Source: an uncultured Gammaproteobacteria bacterium (GTDB lineage Bacteria; Pseudomonadota; Gammaproteobacteria; Eutrophobiales; Eutrophobiaceae). From it: a stretch of 64,000 nt of DNA. Position 1 is the stretch's first letter. Every line of letters starts with the position of its first letter. The DNA lies in contig CALKEZ010000001.1 of the NCBI GenBank assembly GCA_938084745.1, positions 1 through 64,000 on the forward strand, written 5' to 3'. Below the pieces are notes generated by a model that saw nothing but the letters and a program-made list of their open reading frames with translations, was not told where the DNA came from and ran no database searches. Shown piece after piece: positions 20,752 to 30,649 of this stretch. The translations under genes were made by a program, and so were the position numbers.

Positions 20752-22020
20752 ATGGCTAAGATACAAGCGATTCGTGGTATGCATGACATACTCATGCATG
20801 ACACTCCGCGCTGGCAATTTCTCGAGGAATCCATCAAAGCCATCCTCCATCAATATGCTTATCAGGAAATCCGCCTGCCTGTGGTGGAAAAAACCGAACT
20901 GTTTAAACGTTCGATCGGTGATAACACCGATATTGTTTCCAAAGAGATGTACAGCTTCAATGATCGCAACGAAACCAGTTTGACCTTGAGACCAGAAGGG
21001 ACAGCCGGTTGCGTACGCGCTGGCATTGAACATGGTTTGTTTCATAATCAAACTCAACGGCTTTGGTATATTGGCCCCATGTTTCGACATGAACGACCTC
21101 AAAAAGGACGCCAACGACAATTTCATCAAATTGGTGTTGAAGCATTCGGCTTTGCTGGTCCGGATATTGATGCCGAACAAATACTGATGTGCGCACGGCT
21201 ATGGCGGGCATTAAACCTTAGCGACATTAACCTGGAGTTAAATTCGCTTGGCACCAGTGAGTCACGCGCTAACTACAGGAAAATACTGGTTGATTATTTT
21301 TCAGCCCATAAAGACCAACTCGATGATGACAGCCTGGTAAGACTGGAACAAAACCCGTTACGGATACTCGACAGTAAAAACCCGGACATGAAAACCTTGA
21401 TCGGGCAATCACCGACACTGGCAGAACATCTCGATACTGAATCGGCCGATCATTTTGCCGGTCTTAAGGCGATACTCGATAGTGCCGGAATCGAATACCA
21501 AGTGAATCCGAGGTTGGTCAGAGGTCTCGATTACTATGGCAAGACCGTATTTGAATGGACTACCCAGCAGCTCGGTGCACAAGGTACCGTTTGCGCCGGT
21601 GGTCGTTACGATGGGCTGGTCGAACAACACGGTGCGTCGCCAACGGCGGCGGTCGGCTTTGCGATGGGTCTCGAACGCCTGCTGGAGTTAACTGATTTTA
21701 GCGCTATGCCCGATAAACACTCGCCGCATGTGTATCTGTTGTTATCGGGTGATCGTGCTGTTGAACGTGGTTTATTACTGGCTGAAGAACTTCGTAGCCA
21801 GTCACCCCGGCTCAGGATTTTAAGTCATTGTGGTGGCGGCAGTTTAAAAAGCCAGTTCAAGAAGGCTGATAAATCAGGTGCTCAACTCGCTTTTGTACTG
21901 GGTGAGGACGAACTTGCGCAAAATCAGGTAACCATCAAGTTTTTACGTTCAGATGAGCCTCAAACCGCCATTAAGTGGTCAGAAATAGTCCATTTCCTCA
22001 CTACGAAATTGTCGATTTAG
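20752..22020 (+). CDS. hisS: Histidyl-tRNA synthetase
   Basis: 422 residues, class II. Opening [15 protein letters not shown], motif 2 [19 protein letters not shown], HisA motif [14 protein letters not shown] near 260, [12 protein letters not shown] near 287, motif 3 [14 protein letters not shown], and a C-terminal anticodon domain. ATG 20752 preferred over an adjacent TTG. It follows rodZ directly; ispG, which usually stands between them, is missing here. Confidence 0.97.
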   Translation: MAKIQAIRGMHDILMHDTPRWQFLEESIKAILHQYAYQEIRLPVVEKTELFKRSIGDNTDIVSKEMYSFNDRNETSLTLRPEGTAGCVRAGIEHGLFHNQTQRLWYIGPMFRHERPQKGRQRQFHQIGVEAFGFAGPDIDAEQILMCARLWRALNLSDINLELNSLGTSESRANYRKILVDYFSAHKDQLDDDSLVRLEQNPLRILDSKNPDMKTLIGQSPTLAEHLDTESADHFAGLKAILDSAGIEYQVNPRLVRGLDYYGKTVFEWTTQQLGAQGTVCAGGRYDGLVEQHGASPTAAVGFAMGLERLLELTDFSAMPDKHSPHVYLLLSGDRAVERGLLLAEELRSQSPRLRILSHCGGGSLKSQFKKADKSGAQLAFVLGEDELAQNQVTIKFLRSDEPQTAIKWSEIVHFLTTKLSI

Positions 22021-22285
22021 CTAAGCCCTGGAACTCGTGATTTTTTCCGGCGTTCTCGGTTGAGGGAGTTGCAAAGAGTTGCCGTATAAGGGTTAGATGA
22101 TGATCCAAACCTCGCGATAACGCTATCCGCGTGAGAAAAATGCATATTCGACGGTGATCTGCCGATAATTCGATAAATAAGTGCCTCTTAACACTAAACA
22201 AACGTAAAACCCACGTTATAATGTGCGCCCGCTACGGGTAGTGATCCCACGCCGAACATTCAAGTATTCCCAGGAGATTTTAGAA

Positions 22286-22918
22286 GTGGATGTCTACAAA
22301 ACAGAAGAAGAACAAGTCGAGGCCATTAAGAAATGGTGGCATGAAAACGGCAAATCAATTATCGCCGGTGTTGTCTTAGGCATAACCGCAATATTTGGCT
22401 GGCGCGCCTATGATAGCCATACCGCACTTCAAGCTGAAGCAGCCTCAACACTATATGAACAAATGCTTGGTGCATCACGTGAAAATGATACGGAAAATAC
22501 CCGTGTTTATGCCAATCGTATTCTTGATGATTACAAGTCCGGCACCTATGCGGTATTTGCCAAGCTGATGCTGGCCAAAGTTGATGCTGAAGCGGGTAAT
22601 CTCGATCAAGCAGAACAGGATTTACGCTGGGTATTACAGAAGAATTCTCAGCCTGAAATTGAACATATCGCTCGATTGCGACTGGTGCGGGTATTGATTG
22701 CGGCCAACAAGCTCGAACAGGCAATGGAAACGCTTAATATCGGCAAGCCGGGAGATTTCCTCGCCAGCTACGAAGAATTGCGCGGCGATATTTATGCCAA
22801 GCAAGGCAAGCCTGAGGAAGCAAGAAAAGCCTACGAAAAATCACTTTTCAACACGCCACCATCTGGAGAAGCACAATCTCTTTTAGAAATGAAACTTGAT
22901 AATTTAGGTAGAAGTTAA
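22286..22918 (+). CDS. yfgM: YfgM family ancillary translocon / periplasmic TPR protein
   Basis: 210 residues. YfgM proteins sit in the inner membrane beside SecYEG/PpiD and help periplasmic folding. Short cytosolic N-terminus with EEEQVEAIKKWWHENG, one transmembrane span (about 24-42, SIIAGVVLGITAIFGWRAY), then TPR-like repeats. The GTG start is chosen because AGGAG stands nine bases before it and the family start follows; the frame extends further upstream without support. Promoter-like TATAAT at 22216-22221. Confidence 0.88.
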   Translation: MDVYKTEEEQVEAIKKWWHENGKSIIAGVVLGITAIFGWRAYDSHTALQAEAASTLYEQMLGASRENDTENTRVYANRILDDYKSGTYAVFAKLMLAKVDAEAGNLDQAEQDLRWVLQKNSQPEIEHIARLRLVRVLIAANKLEQAMETLNIGKPGDFLASYEELRGDIYAKQGKPEEARKAYEKSLFNTPPSGEAQSLLEMKLDNLGRS

Positions 22919-22919
22919 T

Positions 22920-24260
22920 TTGTTTACTCTTGTCCGTTGCGCTGCAACCTTACTTTTAATTTTATCGACTTGTGTTGGCTGCGGTGCTTCAAAGGTCGTG
23001 GGCGACTGGCTCGGTGGCAACGAAGATAATACCGAACCACCCTCACCCTTGGTTGAAATTGTCACCACTGCAAAGCTGACCAAGTTATGGTCTGCAAATA
23101 TCGGCAAAGGCACTGATGAATTATTCATCAAACTTGCGCCGGTCGTTTTGGGCGATCGAATTTTTATCGCCGATACCCGGGGCGATGTTGCGGCTTTATA
23201 TGCCGAAACAGGCAAAAAGGTCTGGCGTATAGACAGCGATTTACCCATCACCGGGGGGCCCGGAGCAGATGAAAATCTGATTTTAGTTGGTTCCAGTGAA
23301 GGGGATGTACTGGCTCTGGCTAACACGACGGGCGACGAAGTCTGGCGTTCAAAAGTATCTAGCGAAATTCTATCTTCGCCACGAGAAGGTGATGGCGTGG
23401 TCGTTGCGAGAACCATCGACGGAAAAATCTTCGCACTTGATGCAACAAGTGGAGAACGTCTTTGGGTCTATGACCGAACCGTTCCTACCTTAACGCTGCG
23501 TGGAACAAGCACCCCGGTGATTGCAAATGGACTGGTTATCGTCGGCTTCGATGGTGGCAGGGTTACTGCGCTTGAATTAAAAACCGGAAAATTAATCTGG
23601 GAAACCAAGGTCGCTATTTCAAGCGGCAGAAGTGAATTGGAAAGAATGGTTGATATTGATTCTCAACCCTTGATCATCGGCGACACCATTTATGTCACTA
23701 CATTTCAGGCCAATGTCTCAGCCTTATCATTAGCAAGTGGACAGGTTCTATGGCAACGCGACATATCGTCGCACTCGGAACTAGCCGCAGACAGAGAAAA
23801 CCTCTATGTGACCGATCAGGATGGTAACGTCTGGGCAATAGATCGCTTTTCAGGCACCTCCGTATGGAAGCAGGACAAACTAACATACCGGAACCTCACC
23901 GGACCTACCGTTCTGGAAGATAAGATTATTGTCGGCGACTTTGAGGGTTACTTGCACTGGTTAGATAAGGCAACGGGCGATATGGCCGCGCGAGTGGAAG
24001 TGGAAAGCGATCCTATACTGACTAAACCTATAGTCTCAAATAACATACTCTTCGCCTATTCCAGCGGCGGTAAACTTGCAGCCTATACGTATGTCAATAA
24101 CGATATAAAAGGTCGACCCAATAAACCTGTCGTTAAAGAAGACGTCAAAACGCAGGAAATCACTGAGTCAGAAAAGGAACAACCTGAAAATGATGAAAAA
24201 GAAGGATCGTTTTTTGGCCGATTCCTGAATATATTTTCTGGTGATGACGAAGCAGAATAA
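22920..24260 (+). CDS. bamB: Outer-membrane assembly lipoprotein BamB
   Basis: 446 residues. Beta-propeller partner of BamA in outer-membrane protein insertion. Signal peptide with a lipoprotein-like end, LSTCVGCGAS, but two cysteines fit only loosely, so the lipidated residue is uncertain. PQQ-like WD repeats with VWRI, VWRSKV, LWVYDR and LIWETKV blades. A C-terminal acidic tail of about 50 residues beyond the propeller is longer than usual. TTG start, one base after the yfgM stop, no good Shine-Dalgarno; no better start precedes the signal peptide. Confidence 0.92.
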   Translation: MFTLVRCAATLLLILSTCVGCGASKVVGDWLGGNEDNTEPPSPLVEIVTTAKLTKLWSANIGKGTDELFIKLAPVVLGDRIFIADTRGDVAALYAETGKKVWRIDSDLPITGGPGADENLILVGSSEGDVLALANTTGDEVWRSKVSSEILSSPREGDGVVVARTIDGKIFALDATSGERLWVYDRTVPTLTLRGTSTPVIANGLVIVGFDGGRVTALELKTGKLIWETKVAISSGRSELERMVDIDSQPLIIGDTIYVTTFQANVSALSLASGQVLWQRDISSHSELAADRENLYVTDQDGNVWAIDRFSGTSVWKQDKLTYRNLTGPTVLEDKIIVGDFEGYLHWLDKATGDMAARVEVESDPILTKPIVSNNILFAYSSGGKLAAYTYVNNDIKGRPNKPVVKEDVKTQEITESEKEQPENDEKEGSFFGRFLNIFSGDDEAE

Positions 24261-24292
24261 CACTTCGTCATTATCATTGATGAATTCATCAA
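24244..24292 (+). repeat. Two inverted repeats between bamB and der
   Basis: A 9-base perfect inverted repeat, ATGACGAAG (24244-24252) with CTTCGTCAT (24263-24271), spans the bamB stop. Six bases further is a 16-base perfect palindrome, TTGATGAATTCATCAA (24277-24292). No T tract follows either. Could be a processing stem or operator before der. Confidence 0.4.
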
Positions 24293-24314
24293 CCACACAA
24301 CACTAGTACACATT

Positions 24315-25712
24315 ATGAAACCTGTCATCGCTATCGTTGGTCGACCCAACGTTGGCAAATCTACCTTTTTCAATCGCTTAACATCAAGCCGTGATGCGCT
24401 GGTCGCTGATCGTCCGGGTGTTACACGCGATCGTCAATATGGCGTTATGCATTATGAAGACCGATCATTTCTGGTCATCGACACGGGTGGGATAGGTGAA
24501 GAAGATCATGACAGTCAGGATGTTGCTAACTTGATGACAGAACAATCCATGTTGGCAGCAAGCGAAGCTGCGGTACTCATCTGGATCGTTGATGGCCGCA
24601 CTGGACTCACACACGTTGAAGAAGTGCTGGCAGCAGAGTTTCGAAAATTGGACAAACCCATATTTCTTGCGGTTAATAAAATTGAAGGTTACGACCCCGA
24701 ACTCACGAAAGCTGAATTTTACCGTTTGGGTGTGGATTCTATTTGGCCCATTTCTTCCAAGCGCGGTGACGGTGTACCGAGCCTGATAGACGCCGTTACT
24801 AAAAAGATTCCGGCAACAAATGAAGAAGAAGTTGAAGAACTGGAAGGTCTTGCGATTTCTGTTTTAGGTCGGCCCAATGTCGGTAAATCAACCTTGATCA
24901 ATCGCATGTTGGGCGAAGAACGGGTACTGACTTTTGATCATCCCGGCACAACTCGCGACAGCATCAAGATTCCCTTCGAAAAAGACGGTAAAGATTACAT
25001 CCTGATTGATACGGCGGGCGTACGCAGAAAAAGTAAAGTACACGACATGGTTGAAAAGTTCAGCATCCTGAAATCATTTGATGCCATTAATGCAGCCAGA
25101 ATAATTATACTTGTACTCGATGCCAGCGAAGGTGTAACCGAGCAAGACACCACCCTGTTAGGCATGATCGAAGATAGCGGCAAGTCGCTAATTATTGCTG
25201 TTAATAAATGGGATGGCATGGAGACCTCGGACAAGGAACGCGTAAAGGCCTTGTTGTCACGCAAATTCAGTTTTGTTGATTATGCACAATACCATTTCAT
25301 CTCGGCACTGCATGGCACTGGCGTTGGTAATTTATTCAAGACGATAAACAAAATAGAAAAATCACTGGATATCAATGTTTCCACCTCGGACATGACCGAC
25401 ATCCTGGAAGACGCTGTCGCTAAACACCCGCCACACATGGTACAAAGTCGACGAATAAAACTACGCTATGCGCACATAGGTGGCACCGATCCAATACGCG
25501 TCATTATTCATGGTAATCAAACTGACAAAGTACCCGATGCCTACAAACGTTATCTCGCAAGTGTATTTCGTAAACGCTTAAAATTGGTCGGAACAAATGT
25601 TCTGGTTGATTTCAAACAAGGCGACAATCCCTACAAAGACAAAAAGAATATCTTAACTGCAAGACAAGTTACTAAACGTAAACGTTTAATGAAGTTTGTT
25701 AAAAAACGTTAA
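24315..25712 (+). CDS. der: Ribosome-assembly GTPase Der (EngA)
   Basis: 465 residues, two tandem GTPase domains and a C-terminal KH-like domain; acts in 50S subunit assembly. First G1 GRPNVGKSTFFNRL near residue 8, DTGG, NKIE; second G1 [14 protein letters not shown] near 188, DTAGVRRK, NKWD. The tail HPPHMVQSRRIKLRYAHIGG to NPYKDKKNILTARQ is typical. The KH-containing part ends in a basic run, KRKRLMKFVKKR. Same order as bamB-der elsewhere. Confidence 0.97.
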   Translation: MKPVIAIVGRPNVGKSTFFNRLTSSRDALVADRPGVTRDRQYGVMHYEDRSFLVIDTGGIGEEDHDSQDVANLMTEQSMLAASEAAVLIWIVDGRTGLTHVEEVLAAEFRKLDKPIFLAVNKIEGYDPELTKAEFYRLGVDSIWPISSKRGDGVPSLIDAVTKKIPATNEEEVEELEGLAISVLGRPNVGKSTLINRMLGEERVLTFDHPGTTRDSIKIPFEKDGKDYILIDTAGVRRKSKVHDMVEKFSILKSFDAINAARIIILVLDASEGVTEQDTTLLGMIEDSGKSLIIAVNKWDGMETSDKERVKALLSRKFSFVDYAQYHFISALHGTGVGNLFKTINKIEKSLDINVSTSDMTDILEDAVAKHPPHMVQSRRIKLRYAHIGGTDPIRVIIHGNQTDKVPDAYKRYLASVFRKRLKLVGTNVLVDFKQGDNPYKDKKNILTARQVTKRKRLMKFVKKR

Positions 25713-26026
25713 GTCTTATCTAATAACCTAAAACACTTTTAAGTGTTATGTCAGGCTACCGGCCATAAGCGGATATAGCAAATATCGATTGATATCAACG
25801 TCACTTAACATAAAAGGATGGGTGCTGAAATCTTCTTCCCTATTTAAATTGGGTAGGTTTTATGACTGCCCTTTTAATCAAGCTTAGTTCGATCAAAGCT
25901 AAAATGGGTAGATATCATCTACAAAGCTATTTATACTGAAATCGTTTTTTGAATTGCACATAGCGACCTCTGTCTATCAGACACCTGGTCTCTGCCGATA
26001 TATCATCACATAACGGTATAACGATA
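25713..26026. other. 314-base gap between der and the GMC operon
   Basis: Contains a 7-base-stem hairpin AACACTT-TT-AAGTGTT (25732-25747) just after der, without a T tract, so at best a weak terminator. The rest is AT-rich and has no convincing promoter. A 25-codon open frame starts at 25862 but has no other support. No RNA gene recognised. Confidence 0.5.
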
Positions 26027-26584
26027 ATGAAAAACGAAGGTCTCAATCGTCGGCAATTTTTATGTCATAGTGGCAAAGCCCTTGCGGGTGTTGTCGTTGC
26101 CTCTTCCGGTGTCGTATCCCTTGTCTTCCCTGCCACAGGCTGGTCTGCTCCGCTTGCTGTTCTCGATGAACATGAAAGTAAAACGCTGCTACACATGACG
26201 CGATTGTTATATCCGCATGATGCTGTCGAAGATAAATTTTATGCTGTTGTTGTTAAAGCACTGGATACTGACGCCAGTACGGCTGAAGACAAAGCACAAC
26301 AACTCAAAGAGGGCGTAAAAAATCTGGACAAACTGGCCAATGGTAACTGGAGAGAACTCTCTACGGATAAGCGCAACACCATGCTGAAGAACATCGAAGG
26401 CACTGCATTTTTTGAACAAGTCCGCTCGAAATGCATTACCGGGATTTATAATAATAAAGAATTGTGGCCACACTTCGGCTATGAAGGCGCTTCTGCCAAA
26501 CATGGTGGTTATATCAATCGTGGTTTTAACGATCTGGATTGGTTACCTGAGCCACCGGAAGAGGCCAGTCCCAAAGCACGTTAA
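26027..26584 (+). CDS. Gluconate 2-dehydrogenase subunit 3-like protein with Tat signal
   Basis: 185 residues. N-terminal twin-arginine signal NRRQFLCHSGKALAGVVVASS (Arg pair at 8-9), cleaved probably after WSA near residue 41. The mature part resembles the small subunit of membrane-bound FAD dehydrogenases (Gluconate_2-dh3 family), with the LLYPHD segment and a helical bundle. In such complexes the small subunit carries the Tat signal that exports the folded flavoprotein subunit. The next gene fits that partner. Family call from pattern, not from a search. Confidence 0.7.
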   Translation: MKNEGLNRRQFLCHSGKALAGVVVASSGVVSLVFPATGWSAPLAVLDEHESKTLLHMTRLLYPHDAVEDKFYAVVVKALDTDASTAEDKAQQLKEGVKNLDKLANGNWRELSTDKRNTMLKNIEGTAFFEQVRSKCITGIYNNKELWPHFGYEGASAKHGGYINRGFNDLDWLPEPPEEASPKAR

Positions 26585-26603
26585 AAAATAACGGAGAATT
26601 CTC

Positions 26604-28172
26604 TTGGCGAACATTGATTTTAACGATAACACTGCGGTTGTCATTATAGGTTCAGGTGCCGGTGGCGGTACGCTGGCAAATGAGCTTTGCCAGAAAGGTA
26701 TTAAGGTTGTGCTGCTTGAAGCCGGTAAACACTTGAGCATCGCTGATTTCGTCAATGACGAGTGGCCTTCCTTTAGTCAACTGGCCTGGCTGGATAAACG
26801 TACGACATCCGGTAATTGGCGAGTCGCCAAAGACTTCCCAAACCTGCCAGCATGGATCTGTAAAACCGTCGGCGGTACTACGACGCATTGGGCCGGTGCA
26901 AGCCTGCGCATTCAGGATCATGAATTCAGAGCAGAGACACATTATGGAAAAATAGACGGCGCTAACCTGATTGACTGGCCTATAACGTTAAACGATCTTG
27001 AGCCTTACTATGCCAGAGCCGAAGATAAGATGGGCGTTACACGCACGAACGGCATTCCCGGTCTGCCCGGCAATAATAATTTCAAGGTCATGTATGCCGG
27101 TGCGAAAAAGCTGGGCTATAAAGAAGTACATACCGGTCGTATGGCGATTAACAGTCGCCCCCGAGACGGTCGCGCAGCCTGCCAACAAATCGGGTTCTGT
27201 TTTCAAGGTTGTAAATCCGGTGCCAAATGGTCAACGCTATATACCGAGATCCCGGCAGCAGAAGCCACAGGCCAACTTGATTTACGTTCTGAATCCCATG
27301 TTTTACAAATCAAACACGATGCTACTGGAAAAGTCAGCGGCGTTTTATACGCAGATAAAGATGGTGCGCAGCATTTGCAGCAGGCTCGCATTGTTTGCGT
27401 CGCCGGTAATTCAATAGAATCACCTCGCTTATTACTAAACTCGGCAAGCTCCTTATATCCCGATGGTCTTGCTAATTCGTCAGGACAGGTCGGCAGAAAT
27501 TATATGCGACACACTACCGGTTCGGTTTATGCGACGTTTGAAAAACCGGTACACATGTATCGTGGCACGACCATGGCAGGCATTATTGCTGATGAGAATC
27601 GACACGACACCCGTCGCGGTTTTGCCGGCGGTTATGAAATGGAAACTTTATCTTTGGGTCTACCGTTCATGGCAGCGTTTCTTGATCCCGGATCATCCGG
27701 TAAAAAGTTTAGTGATGCATTGGAAGATTATGCACACATGGCGGGGATGTGGATCGTCGGTGAAGACATGCCACAGGAAAATAATCGCGTCACCTTACAC
27801 GCGACTGAAAAAGATCAGCATGGCCAACCCGTGCCTAACGTTCACTTTGATGATCATAAGAACGATATCGCCATGCGTAATCATGCTTATCAACAAGGCA
27901 AGTTAGTCTATGAAGCAGCAGGGGCGAAAACGGTTCTGGAAACACCGCCGTATCCTTCAACGCATAATCTCGGCACAAACCGCATGAGTGCAAAAGCTGG
28001 CGACGGTGTCTGCAACGGTTTTGGACAAACACATGATATTAAAAATTTATTTATTTCTGACGGCAGTCAGTTCACAACGGGTGCTGCTGAAAATCCAACC
28101 TTAACGATTGTGACGCTTGCTATTCGCCAGGCGGATTACATCGCAGCGGAAATGAATAATAAAAATATCTAG
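26604..28172 (+). CDS. GMC-family FAD oxidoreductase
   Basis: 522 residues. FAD-binding GSGAGGGTLANELCQKG near residue 16 with LLEAGKH at the second strand end; GGTTTHWAGASLR near 91; C-terminal THNLGTNRMS and LFISDGSQFTTGAAENPTLTIVTLAIRQADYI, the pattern of gluconate, sorbitol and related sugar or alcohol dehydrogenase large subunits. No signal peptide of its own, which fits export together with the Tat-bearing small subunit encoded 19 bases upstream. TTG start with GGAG seven bases before it. The usual third subunit, a multiheme cytochrome c, is not in the window. Substrate unknown. Confidence 0.85.
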   Translation: MANIDFNDNTAVVIIGSGAGGGTLANELCQKGIKVVLLEAGKHLSIADFVNDEWPSFSQLAWLDKRTTSGNWRVAKDFPNLPAWICKTVGGTTTHWAGASLRIQDHEFRAETHYGKIDGANLIDWPITLNDLEPYYARAEDKMGVTRTNGIPGLPGNNNFKVMYAGAKKLGYKEVHTGRMAINSRPRDGRAACQQIGFCFQGCKSGAKWSTLYTEIPAAEATGQLDLRSESHVLQIKHDATGKVSGVLYADKDGAQHLQQARIVCVAGNSIESPRLLLNSASSLYPDGLANSSGQVGRNYMRHTTGSVYATFEKPVHMYRGTTMAGIIADENRHDTRRGFAGGYEMETLSLGLPFMAAFLDPGSSGKKFSDALEDYAHMAGMWIVGEDMPQENNRVTLHATEKDQHGQPVPNVHFDDHKNDIAMRNHAYQQGKLVYEAAGAKTVLETPPYPSTHNLGTNRMSAKAGDGVCNGFGQTHDIKNLFISDGSQFTTGAAENPTLTIVTLAIRQADYIAAEMNNKNI

Positions 28173-28197
28173 CCGGTGCTGAGTACAACTTTATAAC

Positions 28198-29358
28198 TCA
28201 GTATTGCAACTGGATACCAAACGTCACCTTATCTACATCCCTGCCGGCATAACCACTGGCATTGGTATCGCCACTGACATAGCTCAGGTTCAATTTGGCC
28301 ATATGACCTGAAATAACATAGTTCGTGCCAATCTCGAAAGAATCACTTGAAGTTGCTGCAGTGGGATTATTTTCAACATAGCGAAGATATGGCTGGAACT
28401 TACCGACACCAATAACCTTGGGGTATAAATAACTTAGCGTGGCAAAAACGGAATTGCCATCGAACAAACAAAAGCAATCGGCTAAGCCAGCTGCCGGCGG
28501 TGATGCGGCACTGTAGTCCGAATCAAAATCTTTATACTCTGCTTCGATAGTAACGACACCAATATCCGGAAGTACCGTTTCGGATAATAGATCAATCGAA
28601 TAACCAAAGTAGTCACCTTGCTCAACAGCACTGCCGCTTCCGCCATCCTGATTTTGTAATGTGAGCGCAACTGTAAAAAGATTACCTTGCTCGCCAAAGT
28701 AAGTAGAGCTGGTGTAATAGCCAAAGTTGGATTCTACATTGAGAAAATTGTAGGTTAATCGTGCGGCATAAAGTTTATCGTTGGATTGATTGCTGAAACC
28801 TTTCAAACCATCAACGATTCCAAGTGCATAATGAAACTTACCCGTCGTGCCCCAGAACACTCCGCCTTCGCCACGTCCGAGACTACCGGCAGCACCACCG
28901 AGCTCCGTTGGAAATAGCGGCTGACGATATTGGATCCAGTTCATACCATAGAAAGGACCACTCATGCCGATACGATTACCGGGGACCACCAGACGCCCTA
29001 ACCAAAGATTAAAGCCGGGGTGTAATTCAAAACGAACCATGGCATCGATAAGTTCGGTAGAGTCATGATTTTGCTTGTCGGTGTTGATACTGAACTTCAG
29101 GTATTTATGTAGCTGCGCAGCGATATAAACACGAATACTGTCGAAAGACACCTCAGAATTATTATCGAGATCACTCTTTCTGGAATCGAGTTGCATGCGG
29201 GCACCGCCGCCAATACTCAACCAAACGGTATCACTGTGTTCAAATTTAACGCCGGCTGAGACTGATGCGGAGGTGAAAAAAATAATACTTAAAAGAAAAA
29301 GACCAAGTGTGCTGCGAACACACGCACGGCAATCGCGCGACTGCTGCTCTTTGTTCAT
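28198..29358 (-). CDS. Outer-membrane porin, OprO/OprP-like
   Basis: 386 residues from the ATG that stands seven bases after GGGG; a second ATG six bases upstream is too near the Shine-Dalgarno. Signal peptide ends SASVSA. Mature part is made of alternating amphipathic strands, has FSINTDKQNHDSTELIDAMVRFE in sections and LWLGRLVVPGNR, and ends in aromatic-containing FGIQLQY, a beta-barrel closing signal. Resembles phosphate-selective or DcaP-type porins. Convergent with the GMC gene with 25 bases between; a link to its substrate is possible but unproven. Confidence 0.75.
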   Translation of the reverse strand: MNKEQQSRDCRACVRSTLGLFLLSIIFFTSASVSAGVKFEHSDTVWLSIGGGARMQLDSRKSDLDNNSEVSFDSIRVYIAAQLHKYLKFSINTDKQNHDSTELIDAMVRFELHPGFNLWLGRLVVPGNRIGMSGPFYGMNWIQYRQPLFPTELGGAAGSLGRGEGGVFWGTTGKFHYALGIVDGLKGFSNQSNDKLYAARLTYNFLNVESNFGYYTSSTYFGEQGNLFTVALTLQNQDGGSGSAVEQGDYFGYSIDLLSETVLPDIGVVTIEAEYKDFDSDYSAASPPAAGLADCFCLFDGNSVFATLSYLYPKVIGVGKFQPYLRYVENNPTAATSSDSFEIGTNYVISGHMAKLNLSYVSGDTNASGYAGRDVDKVTFGIQLQY

Positions 29359-29590
29359 GATCATGCCCCTTTTTATTATTACTTATTTTTATTGCACGTC
29401 TTGAGTAACAAATAGAGCATCCAGCATTATCGTTTATCTGTAAAAGATAACGTCAGCTACGCAAAGTTACTGATTTTCCATCGCCGTGATTACTGCTTAA
29501 CAGTAACCAACGTCACCACAATCTGAGAACAAAGTAACAGGTTTAATACAGTTATGTACTAAGCCGTCAAATCAATACAAAACCTGACAG

Positions 29591-30643
29591 CTAAAGCTGG
29601 TTATACAAACCTCTTAAGGTATCGAGTATGAGCTTGGCGTCTTCCCCTGTTTCCCATTCACCGTCTTTACTCATCACAATCGCTTCGGTTTTATCGCCGA
29701 CACCGGTGAGACTTAATTGATAAGCTTTACCCTCATCTTCGTCATCACCCCAGAACTTCAATTTTGATAAAAGTCCCTTTTCTTCTTGCGCGCCTTTGGG
29801 CTTGAAGTAGCGAAAATCATAAATGCCTTTTTCCTGATCACTTGCTTCGATGACATACTCAGCGCGTTCCAGAATCATTTTTGCTTCGCGCCATGCGCGG
29901 GTAAATTCCTGTGGAATAGCCAAATAGCTTTTGCCATCACCAACATCAAGGACTTCTGCCTTCAGTTTTGCCGGTGCAGGTATGGCTGCGGTGGTTGTTG
30001 CTGCTGAGCTACTTGCCGTACTTGTGGCGTTAGTCACTTCCGTTCCATAAAAATGCAGGTTTAATTTACGAATAACATCCTTTTCCAGATTCGTATCGGC
30101 TAATGTTTCCAGCCATTCTCCTTCAGACAGATCTTCTTTTTCGCTCGACATAAATAACATCGTGCCACCGGACTCATCGGGCTCGGTAAAAATCTTGAAT
30201 TTGTATCTACTGCCATCTTCTTCTTTCCAGGCTGTTTCAAGCACACCTAACTCGGCATCATCTAGGTCGATTTTATAGCCCTTCTCTAGCCAGAACTCGC
30301 GTAACTTAGGCCAGATGTCAAACGCCGAACCTCTTAAGGCCAACCATTGCTCGCCATCAACCTCACCTGAACCAAGGACAGAACCCTGACGTTTGCTAAT
30401 GGAGCGTTGTCTTTCAAACTCACTCAACGAAGTCGATTCTTCGCCCGGAATATCGGCCGAATATTCGCCTTCCGTTACAGTCAAATCGGGCGGCACTTCC
30501 AGTTGTGGCATGCCTCTGCTTTTTTGATAGGCATTACGTTTGTCGGGCAAGACCTTATCCAGGTCGCCTAGACCGGGAATATTTGAACAACCATAAATAG
30601 CAAGAAAACTAAGTATTAATCCGAGATTGCGTAAAATCGTCAT
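29591..30643 (-). CDS. bamC: Outer-membrane assembly lipoprotein BamC
   Basis: 350 residues. Accessory lipoprotein of the Bam complex. Lipoprotein signal ends FLAIYGCSN (Cys19). The unstructured N-terminal segment with LDKVLPDKRNAYQKSRGMPQLEVPPDLT, which binds BamD in known proteins, is conserved. Two helix-grip domains follow (about 100-200 and 230-345), joined by an Ala/Thr-rich linker. It follows dapA by six bases, the classic dapA-bamC pair. Confidence 0.93.
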   Translation of the reverse strand: MTILRNLGLILSFLAIYGCSNIPGLGDLDKVLPDKRNAYQKSRGMPQLEVPPDLTVTEGEYSADIPGEESTSLSEFERQRSISKRQGSVLGSGEVDGEQWLALRGSAFDIWPKLREFWLEKGYKIDLDDAELGVLETAWKEEDGSRYKFKIFTEPDESGGTMLFMSSEKEDLSEGEWLETLADTNLEKDVIRKLNLHFYGTEVTNATSTASSSAATTTAAIPAPAKLKAEVLDVGDGKSYLAIPQEFTRAWREAKMILERAEYVIEASDQEKGIYDFRYFKPKGAQEEKGLLSKLKFWGDDEDEGKAYQLSLTGVGDKTEAIVMSKDGEWETGEDAKLILDTLRGLYNQL

Positions 30644-30649
30644 GTGAAA

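Noticed and set aside
25856-25869. Possible sigma-54 promoter before the GMC operon
   Set aside because: GG and GC are ten bases apart, but the -24 reads AGGTTTT, lacking the TGGCA core, and no enhancer-like repeats lie upstream.
25862-25939. 25-codon open frame between der and the Tat subunit gene
   Set aside because: No convincing Shine-Dalgarno, no recognisable motif, and chance frames of this length are common in AT-rich gaps.
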